This document shows positions 41,691-49,990 of a DNA stretch of 64,000 nucleotides, in pieces. The stretch's first letter is position 1; each line of letters begins with the position of its first letter. A program made the translations under genes and the position numbers. The stretch comes from BPIH01 sp042408925 (GTDB lineage: Bacteria > Chloroflexota > Limnocylindria > Limnocylindrales > CSP1-4). The stretch covers positions 4,844 to 68,843 of the forward strand of contig JBHOQO010000139.1 of NCBI GenBank assembly GCA_042408925.1, given 5' to 3'. The notes beneath the pieces were generated by a model that made no database searches, had not been told where the DNA came from, and worked only from the letters and a program-made list of their open reading frames with translations.

Positions 41691-43139
41691 CTACCGGAGC
41701 TCGTGCCGGAGCGCCGAGCGGGCCGCGTGCCAGCCGCACATCCCGTGGACACCGGGACCCGGTGGGGTCGCCGACGAGCAGAGGTAGAGCCCCGACCCGA
41801 TCCGGTACGGATCCGACGACGGCAGCGGCCGGAAGAAGACCTGGCGGAGGTCGACGAGTCCGCCGCCAATGTCGCCGCCCACGCAATTGCTGTCGTAGCG
41901 TTCCATGCCCGCTGCATCGATCGTGTGCCGGGACATGATCCGCTCCCGAAAGCCCGGGGCGAAACGTTCGACCTGGGTCTCGATGGCGACCGTCATGTCG
42001 ACCGTGGAGCCGTTCGGGACGTGGCAGTAAGCCCAGGCGGTGTGGCGGCCGGCGGGAGCCCGGGACGGATCGAAGCGGGACGGCTGGACGAGGATGACGA
42101 AGGGTCGCTCGGGGTGGCCGCCGGTCGCGACGGTCGCCTCGGCGGCGGCGATCTCCTCGAGGCGCCCGCCGAGGTGGACCGTGCCGGCCCCTTCGACCCC
42201 GGGTGCCGACCAGGGGATCGGCCCCTCGAGGGCCCAGTCGACCTTGAAGACGCCGGGTCCGTACCGGTACCGCTGGAGCCAGCGCCGCTGCCAGCCCCCG
42301 AGCCGTGGGCCGGCGATGCGGAGCGCCTCGCGTGGGGCGACGTCGAGGAGGACGACCCGCGCCGAGGGCAGCTCGGCGATCGACTCGACCCGGTGCCCGG
42401 TCGTGAGTTCGCCACCGAGGGCAACGAGTTCCTCGACGAGGGCTGCGGCGACCGTCCCGCTGCCGCCCCGAGCGACTGGCCACCCGACGCTTTGGGCCAA
42501 GGCTCCGAGGACGAGCCCGAAGGCGGCCGAGGGCGATCGATCGAGGCGGAGCATCGAGTGCGCGGCGAGGCCGGCGAAGGCGGCCTGGGCGGGGGCGGTT
42601 TCGAAGGCGGCCCGGGCGAAGCACGTCGCCGGCAGGAGGGCCAGCAGGCCGAAGCGGGCCAAGGCGAGGGGATAGCGGGGGCGTCGGAGAAGGGGACCGA
42701 GGAGGGCCGACAGAAGCCGCTCGAGGTCGGCGGCGAGGGGGCCGAAGACCCGCCTCCATCGCCGTCGGTCGCGTCCGAGACGGGCGGCCGTCACCTCGAC
42801 CGAGGTTCCGGCGATGACCGCCGTGCCGTCGTCGAAGGGATGGGCGAAGGGCGCCTCGGGATGGAGCCATTCGACGCCGTGCCGGGCGGGGTTGTGGGCC
42901 CGGAAGAAGGGGGAGATCGGAGCGAAGGGGTGGACGGCCGCGCAGACGTCGTGGACGAAGCCTGGCAGGGTCAGCTCCGCCGAGCGAAGCCCGCCGCCGG
43001 CGGTCGCTGCGGCCTCGACGACCCGGACCGATCGGCCGGCCTGGGCGAGCTCGATGGCCGCCGCCAGGCCGTTCGGTCCCGCCCCGACGACGAGGGCATC
43101 GAGGCCGGCCGCCAGCGACCGACCCGCCGGACGGGCCAT
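41691..43139 (-). CDS. Phytoene-dehydrogenase-like FAD oxidoreductase (COG1233 type)
   Basis: A 482-residue protein. The dinucleotide-binding N-terminus (ALVVGAGPNGLAAAIELAQAG followed by E and GGGLRS) is a Rossmann FAD site. Further family marks are FVHDVCAAVHPFAPISPFF, GGSGTVAAALVEELVALGG, VLLDVAPREAL and the C-terminal GLYLCSSATPPGPGVHGMCG flavin-contact segment. Members oxidise or isomerise isoprenoids or similar lipids, but many are of unknown substrate; no carotenoid genes are nearby. ATG start; the NTF2-like gene ends 5 bases upstream. Confidence 0.85.
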   Translation of the reverse strand: MARPAGRSLAAGLDALVVGAGPNGLAAAIELAQAGRSVRVVEAAATAGGGLRSAELTLPGFVHDVCAAVHPFAPISPFFRAHNPARHGVEWLHPEAPFAHPFDDGTAVIAGTSVEVTAARLGRDRRRWRRVFGPLAADLERLLSALLGPLLRRPRYPLALARFGLLALLPATCFARAAFETAPAQAAFAGLAAHSMLRLDRSPSAAFGLVLGALAQSVGWPVARGGSGTVAAALVEELVALGGELTTGHRVESIAELPSARVVLLDVAPREALRIAGPRLGGWQRRWLQRYRYGPGVFKVDWALEGPIPWSAPGVEGAGTVHLGGRLEEIAAAEATVATGGHPERPFVILVQPSRFDPSRAPAGRHTAWAYCHVPNGSTVDMTVAIETQVERFAPGFRERIMSRHTIDAAGMERYDSNCVGGDIGGGLVDLRQVFFRPLPSSDPYRIGSGLYLCSSATPPGPGVHGMCGWHAARSALRHELR

Positions 43140-43144
43140 GCCTC

Positions 43145-43675
43145 TCAGGGCCGGGCGCGCGTCGCGGCGAGGGCTCCCCGGTCGAACCAGATCCGCTCGC
43201 CGAGGAAGCGCCCCGTCGCCGGATCCCAGGGAAAGAGGATGAGGATCTCGAGATCGATGGGCAGTCCGGAGGCCGGCGCCCCGGCCCAGGGTCCGAGGTT
43301 CGTCCCCGTCAAGCGAGCCGCCTCGAAGACGCCCTGCGGCCCGACGACGATCTCCCGGAGGGCGAAGCGGTTATCGGGGAAGGCGGCGAAGAGCTCGCCG
43401 TAGAAGGCCAGGGCACCCTCGTGGCCCTCCCAGCGCTGGCCGGTCGGCACGATCTCGTAGACGCAGTCGGGGGCGAGGGTGGCGACGAGACCGTCGATGT
43501 CGCGCCGGTCCTCGGCAATGGAGTGGCGGACCCAGAGGCGCTTGATCCGCCGGAGCTCGACCGGGTCGAAGTCCCGCCCGAGGCGGGCCCGGACCGCGGC
43601 CGTCTCGCTACCCCGAGAGGCGGCGAGCTCGTCGGAGCGGGACCCCGCCCGCCGCCCGCGACCGGGGACGCTCAC
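43145..43675 (-). CDS. NTF2/SnoaL-like protein
   Basis: A 176-residue protein. After a basic N-terminal segment of about 45 residues comes an SnoaL-like cone fold: ELRRIKRLWVRHSIAEDRRDI, DGLVATLAPDCVYEIVPTGQ, WEGHEGALAFYGELFAAFPD and ILILFPWDPATGRFLGERIW. It may be an isomerase, a hydrolase or a ligand carrier; nothing further can be said. The GTG start overlaps the tldE stop (GTGA), so it is translationally coupled to the tldD-tldE pair. Confidence 0.75.
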   Translation of the reverse strand: MSVPGRGRRAGSRSDELAASRGSETAAVRARLGRDFDPVELRRIKRLWVRHSIAEDRRDIDGLVATLAPDCVYEIVPTGQRWEGHEGALAFYGELFAAFPDNRFALREIVVGPQGVFEAARLTGTNLGPWAGAPASGLPIDLEILILFPWDPATGRFLGERIWFDRGALAATRARP

Positions 43676-45042
43676 TCGGTGGCGCCGGTGAAGGTCCATG
43701 ATCCGATCCGGACGGCCGGCACGGCGACCCCACCGAGAAACCCCCGCACGGTTCGCTGCTCCCGCCCGATGGCCTCGACCCCGGCCAGGGCGTCGAGATA
43801 GCTCTGGGTGTAGCGGAGATTCCGGACCGGGCCGACGATCCGTCCGTCCTCGACGAGGAACGTCCCGTCGCGGGTCATCCCGGTCACGATGGCGAGCTTC
43901 GGGTGGACGGGGTTCGTGTAGTGGAAGCGGGTCACGAGGAGGCCGCGGTCGAGACCGCCGAGGAGCTCCTCACGGCTTGCCGCCCCAGCTTCCAGGAGCA
44001 TGTTCGTCGGGAAGGGGCCCCAGGGGTTGGGTGCCGGCAGACCGTGGCCCGTCGAGCGCCGACCCGCCCGGGCCGCCGTCTGGGCGTCGTAGACGACGTC
44101 CCGGCAGATACCCTTCTCGACGAGGGTGACGGGCGTCTTCGGGACGCCCTCGTAATCGAAGGAGGCCGGGAGGGTGGCCGGGTTCGTCGCGTCGTCGCGG
44201 ATGGTGACGAGCTGGCTCCCGATCCGTCGGCCGGGCTCGAAGAAGGAGCGGCCCTCCTGGACGGCGAGGGCCGAGAAGCCGAGGGAGCCGAGCATGTCGA
44301 GGAGGTCGACGACGGCGTACTCCTCGAGGACGACCGGGTAGTCGCCCGGGGCGAGGGCGATCGGGTTGGCCGCTGCCCGAGCCTTCGCCGCCGCCTCGCG
44401 GCCGATGGCCGCCGGGTCGATCGCCTCCACCGACGTCGCCGCCGCCTCGGCGTAGCCGGAGCCCCCGTCGGGACCGATGGCGACGACGAGGAGGTGGCTC
44501 GCTGTGCGGGCCTCGGCCGCCCGGATGCCCTTCGAGTTGGCGACGGCGACCCCTTCGACGCCGGTGGCGAACGAACCGAAGGCGAGAACTCCCTCCGCGT
44601 CGGCAGCGGCGATGACTGCTCGGGCACCGTCGGCTCGGAGTTCTGGTGTCGCCTCGAGCGTCGCCTCAGCGAAGGCCGTCGGGAGCAACGAGACCGGAGC
44701 CGGTTCCGGGAGGCCGCCCCAGTCGGCGAGCTCGACGGCGTTCCGAGCGATGGCGGCGGACCGCTCGACGAGGGCGCGGAGGCCATCGGCGTCGGTCCGC
44801 CCCGAGGCGGCGACGCCGACCCGGCGCCCGAGGACGAAGCGGAGGCTGGAGCGGATGTTCTCCTCGGCGACGTTCTGGTGGATCTCGCTGTTCGCGAAGC
44901 GGGTGAGGGCCGAAGCCTCGGCGATGACGACCGCCTCGGCCTCCGTCGCCCCGGCCCGGGTGGCGTCGGCAACGAGCCGCTCGGCGAAGGCGATGAGGGC
45001 TTCAGGGTCGTGGGCGGTCGGCGCCGTCGTCCCGGCGCTCAT
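43672..45042 (-). CDS. tldE: TldE/PmbA family metalloprotease-partner subunit
   Basis: A 456-residue protein. It has FANSEIHQNVAEENIRSSLR, VGVAASGRTDADGL, ANSKGIRAAEARTASHLLV, VLEEYAVVDLLDMLGSLGF and FDYEGVPKTPVTLVEKGI, then a C-terminus ending in TQSYLDALAGVEAIG. It lacks the HExxxH, as PmbA/TldE proteins do. It forms a heterodimer with TldD that degrades unfolded or leader peptides (in E. coli, microcin maturation and CcdA breakdown). Start at ATG 45042: GGAGG Shine-Dalgarno 5 bases before, and ATGA overlap with tldD. Confidence 0.93.
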   Translation of the reverse strand: MSAGTTAPTAHDPEALIAFAERLVADATRAGATEAEAVVIAEASALTRFANSEIHQNVAEENIRSSLRFVLGRRVGVAASGRTDADGLRALVERSAAIARNAVELADWGGLPEPAPVSLLPTAFAEATLEATPELRADGARAVIAAADAEGVLAFGSFATGVEGVAVANSKGIRAAEARTASHLLVVAIGPDGGSGYAEAAATSVEAIDPAAIGREAAAKARAAANPIALAPGDYPVVLEEYAVVDLLDMLGSLGFSALAVQEGRSFFEPGRRIGSQLVTIRDDATNPATLPASFDYEGVPKTPVTLVEKGICRDVVYDAQTAARAGRRSTGHGLPAPNPWGPFPTNMLLEAGAASREELLGGLDRGLLVTRFHYTNPVHPKLAIVTGMTRDGTFLVEDGRIVGPVRNLRYTQSYLDALAGVEAIGREQRTVRGFLGGVAVPAVRIGSWTFTGATE

Positions 45043-46496
45043 CCGTGCCTCCACTTCCCGACCCCGACCTGGACGTTCCGGAACCGGGCCCCCGGGACTC
45101 CGTGGCCGACGTGGGCCACCTGGCCCGGCTCGCCCTTCCCGCAGTTCGGGGTCCCGAGCATCCGGTAGCTCCGCTCGTCGCCGACGGCGTCACAGGAGCG
45201 CCAGAACTCGGGGGTGATGCCGGTGTAGGTCGGGTTCTTGTAGAGCCGACCGAGCTTGCCGTTGCGGATCTCGTAGGCGACCTCCGTCGCGAACTGGAAA
45301 TTCAGACGTCGGTCGTCGATCGACCAGCTCCGGTTGAAGGCGAGGTAGAGCCCCTCGTCGGTGTCGGCGACGATGTCCTCGAGGCTCATGCCGGGCTTCG
45401 GAAGGAGATTGATGTTCGTCATCCGAATGAGCGGGATCCGGTTCCAGCCGTCGGCCCGCACCGCGCCACCCGAGCGGCGGCCGATCCGTGGGGCGGTCTC
45501 CCGGCTCGAGAGGTAGCCGACGAAGATTCCCTCCTTGACGAGGGGCACAGCCTGGGCGGCGACCCCTTCGTCGTCCCAGCCGAAGGTCCCGAGGCCACCC
45601 GGGGCTGTCGCGTCGGCGACGATGTCGACGAGCTCGCTCCCGTAGCGGAAGCCAGCCTCGAGCTTGTCGACGGTGAGGAAGCTCGTCCCGGCGTAGCTCG
45701 CTTCGGTGCCGAAGACCCGGTCGAGCTCCGTCGGGTGGCCGCAGCTCTCGTGGACCTGGAGGTAGAGCTGCGAGGGGTCGAGGACGATGGTGAAGCGCCC
45801 CGAGGGGCACTGGGGTGCCGACAGGAGGGCGACGGCTTCCTCGGCCACGGCCGGAGCGCGGCCGACGAGGTCGAGACCTCGAACGTACTCGTAGCCCGCC
45901 GCCTGCCAGCCACCGCCGGCGTCGGGGTAGCTTCGGCGCTGGTGCTCGTCGCCCTCGACGGCGTTCGCCTCGATCCCGGCGCCGACGTGGGTGATGACCT
46001 GCTCGGTGTAGCTGCCCTCGAGGTCGGCGTACGTCTTCCATTCCCGTTGGGCCCCGTACATCGCCTCGCTGAAGGCGAGGGGGGCTGCTCGCCGCATCGC
46101 CTCATCGGCGGCGAGGAGGTCGGCGATCTTCGTCTCGAGGGGGACGGCAAAGGGGTCGTCGGTCACGGGGGTCTCGTAGCGACCGACGGCTGGTGGCCGG
46201 TCGTCGAGGACGACGGGGCGGCGAAGGGCGGTCGCCGAGGCTCGGGCGATGCGGACGGCGCGAGCCGCGGTCTCGTCGGCGGCGGCCGGCTCCAGGCGAT
46301 GGGTGGCCGCGAAGCCCCAGGCCCCCTCGACGATGACCCGGACGCCGAGGCCCTCGGTCTCGCTCAGGGCGACGGCTTCCACGCGGCCGCTCTTGACCGA
46401 GATCGACTCCTCGAGGCGACGGACAATCCGAACATCGGCGTAGGCCGCCCCCCGGAGTCGGGCGGTCTCGAGGGCGCGCTCGGTCAGCTCACGCAC
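45039..46496 (-). CDS. tldD: TldD family zinc metalloprotease
   Basis: A 485-residue protein containing the TldD metal site HESCGHPTELD (HExxxH), preceded by TIVLDPSQLYLQV. It has GVRVIVEGAWGFAAT near the N-terminus and a NINLLPKPGMSLEDIVADTD segment. It is the catalytic subunit of the TldD/TldE protease. The GTG start is overlapped by a 25-codon leader ORF that carries a leaderless promoter. The downstream tldE overlaps by 4 bases, followed by the NTF2-like gene. Confidence 0.93.
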   Translation of the reverse strand: MRELTERALETARLRGAAYADVRIVRRLEESISVKSGRVEAVALSETEGLGVRVIVEGAWGFAATHRLEPAAADETAARAVRIARASATALRRPVVLDDRPPAVGRYETPVTDDPFAVPLETKIADLLAADEAMRRAAPLAFSEAMYGAQREWKTYADLEGSYTEQVITHVGAGIEANAVEGDEHQRRSYPDAGGGWQAAGYEYVRGLDLVGRAPAVAEEAVALLSAPQCPSGRFTIVLDPSQLYLQVHESCGHPTELDRVFGTEASYAGTSFLTVDKLEAGFRYGSELVDIVADATAPGGLGTFGWDDEGVAAQAVPLVKEGIFVGYLSSRETAPRIGRRSGGAVRADGWNRIPLIRMTNINLLPKPGMSLEDIVADTDEGLYLAFNRSWSIDDRRLNFQFATEVAYEIRNGKLGRLYKNPTYTGITPEFWRSCDAVGDERSYRMLGTPNCGKGEPGQVAHVGHGVPGARFRNVQVGVGKWRHG

Positions 46497-46566
46497 GGAC
46501 CGGCGTGGGGTCCGGGGGCCGAGACGTGGCGGCTCGGCGCTCGGGCGTGCTGGATTTGTCGGCCAT
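46489..46566 (-). CDS. 25-residue leader ORF overlapping tldD
   Basis: MADKSSTPERRAATSRPPDP... starts 10 bases below a TAGGCT box and ends 8 bases inside tldD. The tldD start itself has no promoter or Shine-Dalgarno of its own nearby, so coupling through this ORF is a reasonable reading. Confidence 0.4.
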   Translation of the reverse strand: MADKSSTPERRAATSRPPDPTPVRA

Positions 46567-46576
46567 CGGCTGGGTC

Positions 46577-46582
46577 AGCCTA
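46577..46582 (-). promoter_or_regulatory. -10 box upstream of the tldD leader ORF
   Basis: TAGGCT on the minus strand, 10 bases before the leader ORF ATG. Confidence 0.4.
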
Positions 46583-46653
46583 CCACGGCCGGCCCGCCCC
46601 CCGGGATACGCCTATCGACTGATCCGCCCCGGCCGCCCTGGCCGGCACTCCGG

Positions 46654-46659
46654 TACGCT
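46654..46659 (+). promoter_or_regulatory. -10 box of tmk
   Basis: TACGCT ends 7 bases before the tmk GTG, with no Shine-Dalgarno. It is transcribed divergently from tldD. Confidence 0.5.
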
Positions 46660-46666
46660 GGGTGCC

Positions 46667-47356
46667 GTGAGCGGTTCGCGGCCGCGGCGCGGCTGGTTCG
46701 TCACCTTCGAGGGGCCCGACGGGGCCGGCAAGACCCTTCAGGCTCGCCGGCTCCACGATCTCGCCGTCGAGGCGGGCGTGCCCGTCGTCCTGACCCGCGA
46801 GCCCGGTGGAACCGCCCTCGGCGAAGCGATCCGGGATCTGCTCCTCGCTCGTGGTCCGGCGTTCGCCGACCCGCGAGCCGACGCGCTCCTTTTCAATGCG
46901 GCCCGAGCTCAGCTCGTGGCCGAGGTCGTTGGACCGGCCCTGGAGCGGGGCGCGCTCGTCGTCTCGGCCCGCTTCGCCGATTCGACTCTCGCCTACCAGG
47001 GCTATGGTGCCGGGCTGCCCCTCGACGAGCTCCGGGCCGTCGCCGCCTTTGCCACCGGCGGCCTCGTCCCGGACCTGACGATCCTCCTCGATCTGCCCGT
47101 CGCCGACGGCCTTCGCCGCAAGGCGGCGAGCGCCGACGAGAACCGCTTCGAGGCCGACGTCGACGCTGCCTTCCACGAGCGGGTTCGGGCCGGCTTCCTC
47201 GCCCTCGCGGCCGCCGAGCCGACGCGCTTCGTCGTCGTCGATGCGCGAGCCGATCCAGACGCAGTGTTCGGCGCTGTTCTCCGAGCCCTCGAACGGCTGC
47301 CCGACCTGGCCCGGCGCCTCCTGGGACCGCGGGTTCTGGCGGGACGGAAGGGCTGA
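46667..47356 (+). CDS. tmk: Thymidylate kinase
   Basis: A 229-residue protein with P-loop FEGPDGAGKT, the DR(E)-type motif TREPGGT, VVSARFADSTLAYQGYG (the usual DR(Y/F) Arg site here reads ARF) and the LID-region Arg/Lys (GLRRKAASADENRFE). It phosphorylates dTMP to dTDP. GTG start next to a leaderless-type promoter. The darA gene that usually follows tmk lies 1.75 kb downstream, after a diguanylate cyclase on the other strand. Confidence 0.95.
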   Translation: MSGSRPRRGWFVTFEGPDGAGKTLQARRLHDLAVEAGVPVVLTREPGGTALGEAIRDLLLARGPAFADPRADALLFNAARAQLVAEVVGPALERGALVVSARFADSTLAYQGYGAGLPLDELRAVAAFATGGLVPDLTILLDLPVADGLRRKAASADENRFEADVDAAFHERVRAGFLALAAAEPTRFVVVDARADPDAVFGAVLRALERLPDLARRLLGPRVLAGRKG

Positions 47357-47400
47357 CGTCGATCGGGTCCCGAGGCCGGGCCGGGTCGGAGCGGGCAGGT

Positions 47401-47490
47401 CCTCGGGAGCAGCCCTCGGTGCCGTCCTCGGTGCCGTCCTCGGGAGCAGCCCTCGGTGCCGTCCTCGGGAGCAGCCCTCGAAGCGGTCGG
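47401..47490. repeat. 12-13-bp CCTCGG(G/T) tandem repeat after tmk
   Basis: Two alternating short units, CCTCGGGAGCAG and CCTCGGTGCCGT, repeat about seven times between tmk and the convergent diguanylate cyclase gene. Confidence 0.75.
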
Positions 47491-47517
47491 CGCTGGCGTT
47501 CGAGCGCGCTCCCTGCT

Positions 47518-48486
47518 TCAGTCGGTCGTCGGGGTCGATGGCGCCGCTGCGAGGCGGTTTCGGGCGACCGCGAGGAGTTCGTCGCCGGTCGTGCCGTCGG
47601 CGGGGAAGCGGGCGACACCGGACCGCACCCGGATCGGTGTGCCGGCCACGGGCGGTAGGGCGGCGACCCCGTCGGCGATCCGTTCGGCGACGGCCGCACC
47701 GGCCGAACCCGGAGCGACGACCCCGAACTCGTCGCCGCCGAGCCGGGCGACGGTGTCGACGAAGCGGACCGACTCGGCGAGGACCGCAGCCACGGCTCGC
47801 AGCGCGTCGTCGCCGGCAGCACGACCGGCGCTGGAGTTGAGGGTGGCGAACTCGTCGATATCGAAGACGACGACCGACACCTCACCGCCCTGCCGGCTGG
47901 CGCGGGCGAGCTCCAGCTCGAGGACGCGCCCGAAGGTGCGGGCGTTCGCGAGGCCGGTCAGGGGGTCAGTGTGGGCGAGGCGCTCGAACCAGTCGGCCCG
48001 CTCGGCGACGAGCGAAGCGAGTCGGGCTCGGTCGATGGTAACGGCGGCGAGATCGGCGAGGGCGGTGAGGGTCGCCCTGACATCCTCGGCAAGCTCGGGT
48101 CGACGGCGCCGCCAGGCGAGAGCGCCGACGATCTGCTCGACGCCGTCGCGGCGGATCGCGAGGGGAAGCTCGGTCGAGATGAGGCCGCTCACCGGATCAG
48201 GTCGCTGCCAGTTCGGTCGGCCGTCGCGGGCAGCGACGACGGTCGGATGGTCGGGTCGGGTGACGGTCCGGGCGAGCTCATCGGCGGCGAGGCGGCCGAC
48301 GGGGCGGCCGGAGGCGTCGACGGCGACGGCGAGGGAGGGGGCGGGTTGATCGGGATCCCAGACGAGGGCGAAGCCGTCGACGGCTTCCGCCTCCCGACAG
48401 CCGGCGGCGAGGATCGCCGTCAGCGCCGTGTCGAGGTCGTCCCGGGCGAGCGCCGCCGCCAGTGCTGTCAGGTCCTTCGCCAGCAT
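47518..48486 (-). CDS. GAF-GGDEF diguanylate cyclase
   Basis: A 322-residue protein. The N-terminal GAF-like sensor (about 1-150) leads through a helix to a GGDEF domain starting at HTDPLTGLANARTF. Metal and active-site residues are present: FDIDEF and VARLGGDEFGVV, with intact GGDEF. No membrane segment, so it is a cytosolic cyclic-di-GMP synthase sensing a small molecule or redox state. It lacks a clear RxxD inhibitory site five residues before GGDEF. ATG start. A long repeat-filled region lies upstream. Confidence 0.9.
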   Translation of the reverse strand: MLAKDLTALAAALARDDLDTALTAILAAGCREAEAVDGFALVWDPDQPAPSLAVAVDASGRPVGRLAADELARTVTRPDHPTVVAARDGRPNWQRPDPVSGLISTELPLAIRRDGVEQIVGALAWRRRRPELAEDVRATLTALADLAAVTIDRARLASLVAERADWFERLAHTDPLTGLANARTFGRVLELELARASRQGGEVSVVVFDIDEFATLNSSAGRAAGDDALRAVAAVLAESVRFVDTVARLGGDEFGVVAPGSAGAAVAERIADGVAALPPVAGTPIRVRSGVARFPADGTTGDELLAVARNRLAAAPSTPTTD

Positions 48487-48648
48487 TCGTGAGTCCCTCC
48501 ACCGGTGGGCTGGTGTGGCCGGCTCCGCGGAACCGTGCTCCTCGTCGGGCCATGATACGGGGTGGCCGCGCCCTCGGTCGGGCATTCGTCCGGCACGACC
48601 CTCGAACCGTGGCACCGGACACGAACTCCTCGCCGCCGACCCGCCGGC

Positions 48649-48780
48649 GTGTTCACGGAACACCAAAGGGGCCGTATCCCCCGACCGCACCTCCCCCACA
48701 CCCGCCGTTCGGTGTTCGTCGCACAGCAAAGCCGCCGAATCGGTCGTTCCCGTCATCTCCTCACCCCCGGTTTGGTGTTC
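48649..48780. repeat. 63-bp-period array with GTGTTC motifs
   Basis: GTGTTC-initiated units start at 48649, 48712 and 48775, exactly 63 bp apart. The first contains a perfect dyad GTGTTCACGGAACAC. The unit tails also align (CCGCCGTTCG and CCCCGGTTTG). A weaker related unit (CATTCGTCCGGCACG) lies at 48583. Together with the next repeat it occupies the 623-bp gap between the diguanylate cyclase and darA. Confidence 0.75.
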
Positions 48781-48781
48781 T

Positions 48782-49005
48782 GAGCGCACGGCCCCCAGAC
48801 GGGGAGCGGGCGTGGCCCCGGGCGGGGTCCGGGGGCTGCCCCTGGGCGGAGCGGTGAGCGCACGGTCCCCGGGCGGAGGGGGGGTGGTCGCCCGCGTCGT
48901 CGAGCGGCGGGTCACCGAGCGCACGGCCCCCAGACGGGGAGCGGGCGTGGCCCCACGCGGGGAGCGGGCGTGGCCCCGGACGGGGAGCGGGCGTGGCCCC
49001 CCAGG
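48782..49005. repeat. GAGCGCACGG / GGAGCGGGCGTGGCCCC repeat cluster
   Basis: GAGCGCACGG(C/T)CCCC occurs at 48782, 48856 and 48917. GGGGAGCGGGCGTGGCCCC occurs near 48801 and at 48936, 48959 and 48982, the last three 23 bp apart. No gene is apparent in this stretch on either strand. Confidence 0.8.
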
Positions 49006-49097
49006 CGGAGTGGGCTCGGGGCCGCCCCGGCAGGCGTCCTTCGGAGCGGCCGCCCTTCGAGGGGGCGGAACGGCTGTGCCGCCCCCGACCCGATCCC

Positions 49098-49103
49098 TAT
49101 ACT
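49098..49103 (+). promoter_or_regulatory. -10 box of darA
   Basis: TATACT ends 6 bases before the darA ATG, and there is no Shine-Dalgarno: a leaderless-type start. Confidence 0.55.
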
Positions 49104-49109
49104 CGAACG

Positions 49110-49439
49110 ATGAAGCTCGTCGTTGCCATCGTCCACAACGAGGACGCTGGTGCCCTCGTCGATGCCCTGCTGGAGCGCGAGTACCGGGCGACGCGGCTCC
49201 ACAGCTCCGGCGGCTTCCTGAAGCAGTCGAACGCGACCGTCATCGTCGGTGTCGAGGATCACCAGGTCGACGACGTCCTCGCCATCGTCCGCGAGAACTG
49301 CACCGCCCGGACCCAGGTCGTGAACCCCATGCCGCCGATCATGGAGCCCGGCGAGTTCTTCATGCCCTATCCCCTGGAGGTCGAGGTCGGCGGGGCGACC
49401 GTTTTCGTCTTGCCCGTCGAACGCTTCGAGCGTCTCTAG
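49110..49439 (+). CDS. darA: Cyclic-di-AMP receptor, PII-like (DarA/PstA)
   Basis: A 109-residue protein closely matching the DarA/PstA family over its full length: LVVAIVHNEDAGALVDALLE, RATRLHSSGGFLKQSNATVI, GVEDHQVDDVLAIVRENC, then IPYPLEVEVGGATVFVLPVE-like ending (here MPYPLEVEVGGATVFVLPV). Trimeric PII-like proteins of this family bind cyclic-di-AMP in B. subtilis and S. aureus. The Nudix gene starts 2 bases after its stop. It is one gene away from a cyclic-di-GMP synthase. Confidence 0.93.
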   Translation: MKLVVAIVHNEDAGALVDALLEREYRATRLHSSGGFLKQSNATVIVGVEDHQVDDVLAIVRENCTARTQVVNPMPPIMEPGEFFMPYPLEVEVGGATVFVLPVERFERL

Positions 49440-49440
49440 C

Positions 49441-49956
49441 GTGGCCCGGCGCCCCGACCTCGTCGAGTGCTGGGTCTTCCGCGTCCCCGCCCCCGGTGCT
49501 CCGGCCGAGTTCCTCCTCATCCGCCGCGCTCCCGACCGCATCTTCGCCGGCCTTTGGCAGTGCGTGACCGGCGGCATCGAGCCGGGCGAGCGGGTCCCGC
49601 TCGCCGCCCTCCGGGAGGTCGAGGAAGAGACGGGTCTCGGGCGCGAGGCGCTGGAAGGGTTCTACGACCTCGATCAGACGTACGAGTTCTACGACGAGGG
49701 CACCGACGCCGTCGTGACCGCCGTCGCCTTCGCCGTCCGGGTTCGCCCGGATGCCGAGCCCCGGCTCTCGACCGAGCACGACGCCTGTCGATGGGCGACC
49801 CGGGACGAGGCCCTTGCCCTCGCCGTCTGGCCAGCCTACGCTGAATCCGTCGAGCGGATCGAGCGCCGCCTCCTCGATCCGGCGACCGCTCGGTGGTTCG
49901 AGCTCACGCCCGACGGAGCCCGAGTCGCCAGGCGACCGGAGCGTCCGACGCGGTAG
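49441..49956 (+). CDS. Nudix hydrolase
   Basis: A 171-residue protein. A complete Nudix box, GGIEPGERVPLAALREVEEETGLG, fits G-x5-E-x7-REVxEExGL (split here as GGIEPGERVP, LAALREVEEETGLG). The fold around it (FLLIRRAPDRIFAGLWQCVT) resembles dihydroneopterin-triphosphate pyrophosphatases. Substrate uncertain. GTG start directly after darA, so the two are probably cotranscribed. The TAG stop forms part of the guaB3 -10 box. Confidence 0.88.
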   Translation: MARRPDLVECWVFRVPAPGAPAEFLLIRRAPDRIFAGLWQCVTGGIEPGERVPLAALREVEEETGLGREALEGFYDLDQTYEFYDEGTDAVVTAVAFAVRVRPDAEPRLSTEHDACRWATRDEALALAVWPAYAESVERIERRLLDPATARWFELTPDGARVARRPERPTR

Positions 49957-49959
49957 ACT
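49954..49959 (+). promoter_or_regulatory. -10 box of guaB3 overlapping the Nudix stop codon
   Basis: TAGACT; its first three bases are the Nudix stop. Transcription would begin about 49966, leaving a leader of about 25 bases with the GGAGG used by guaB3. Confidence 0.5.
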
Positions 49960-49990
49960 GCCGAACCACGACGACAGCGGAGGACCCCGA

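Noticed and set aside
46505..46666. N-terminal extension of thymidylate kinase from an upstream in-frame start
   Set aside because: The -10 box at 46654 lies 7 bases before GTG 46667, and the P-loop sits at the usual distance from that start.
48428..49567. Long open frame crossing the repeat-filled gap and darA
   Set aside because: Conflicts with darA and Nudix in another frame and consists of translated repeats.
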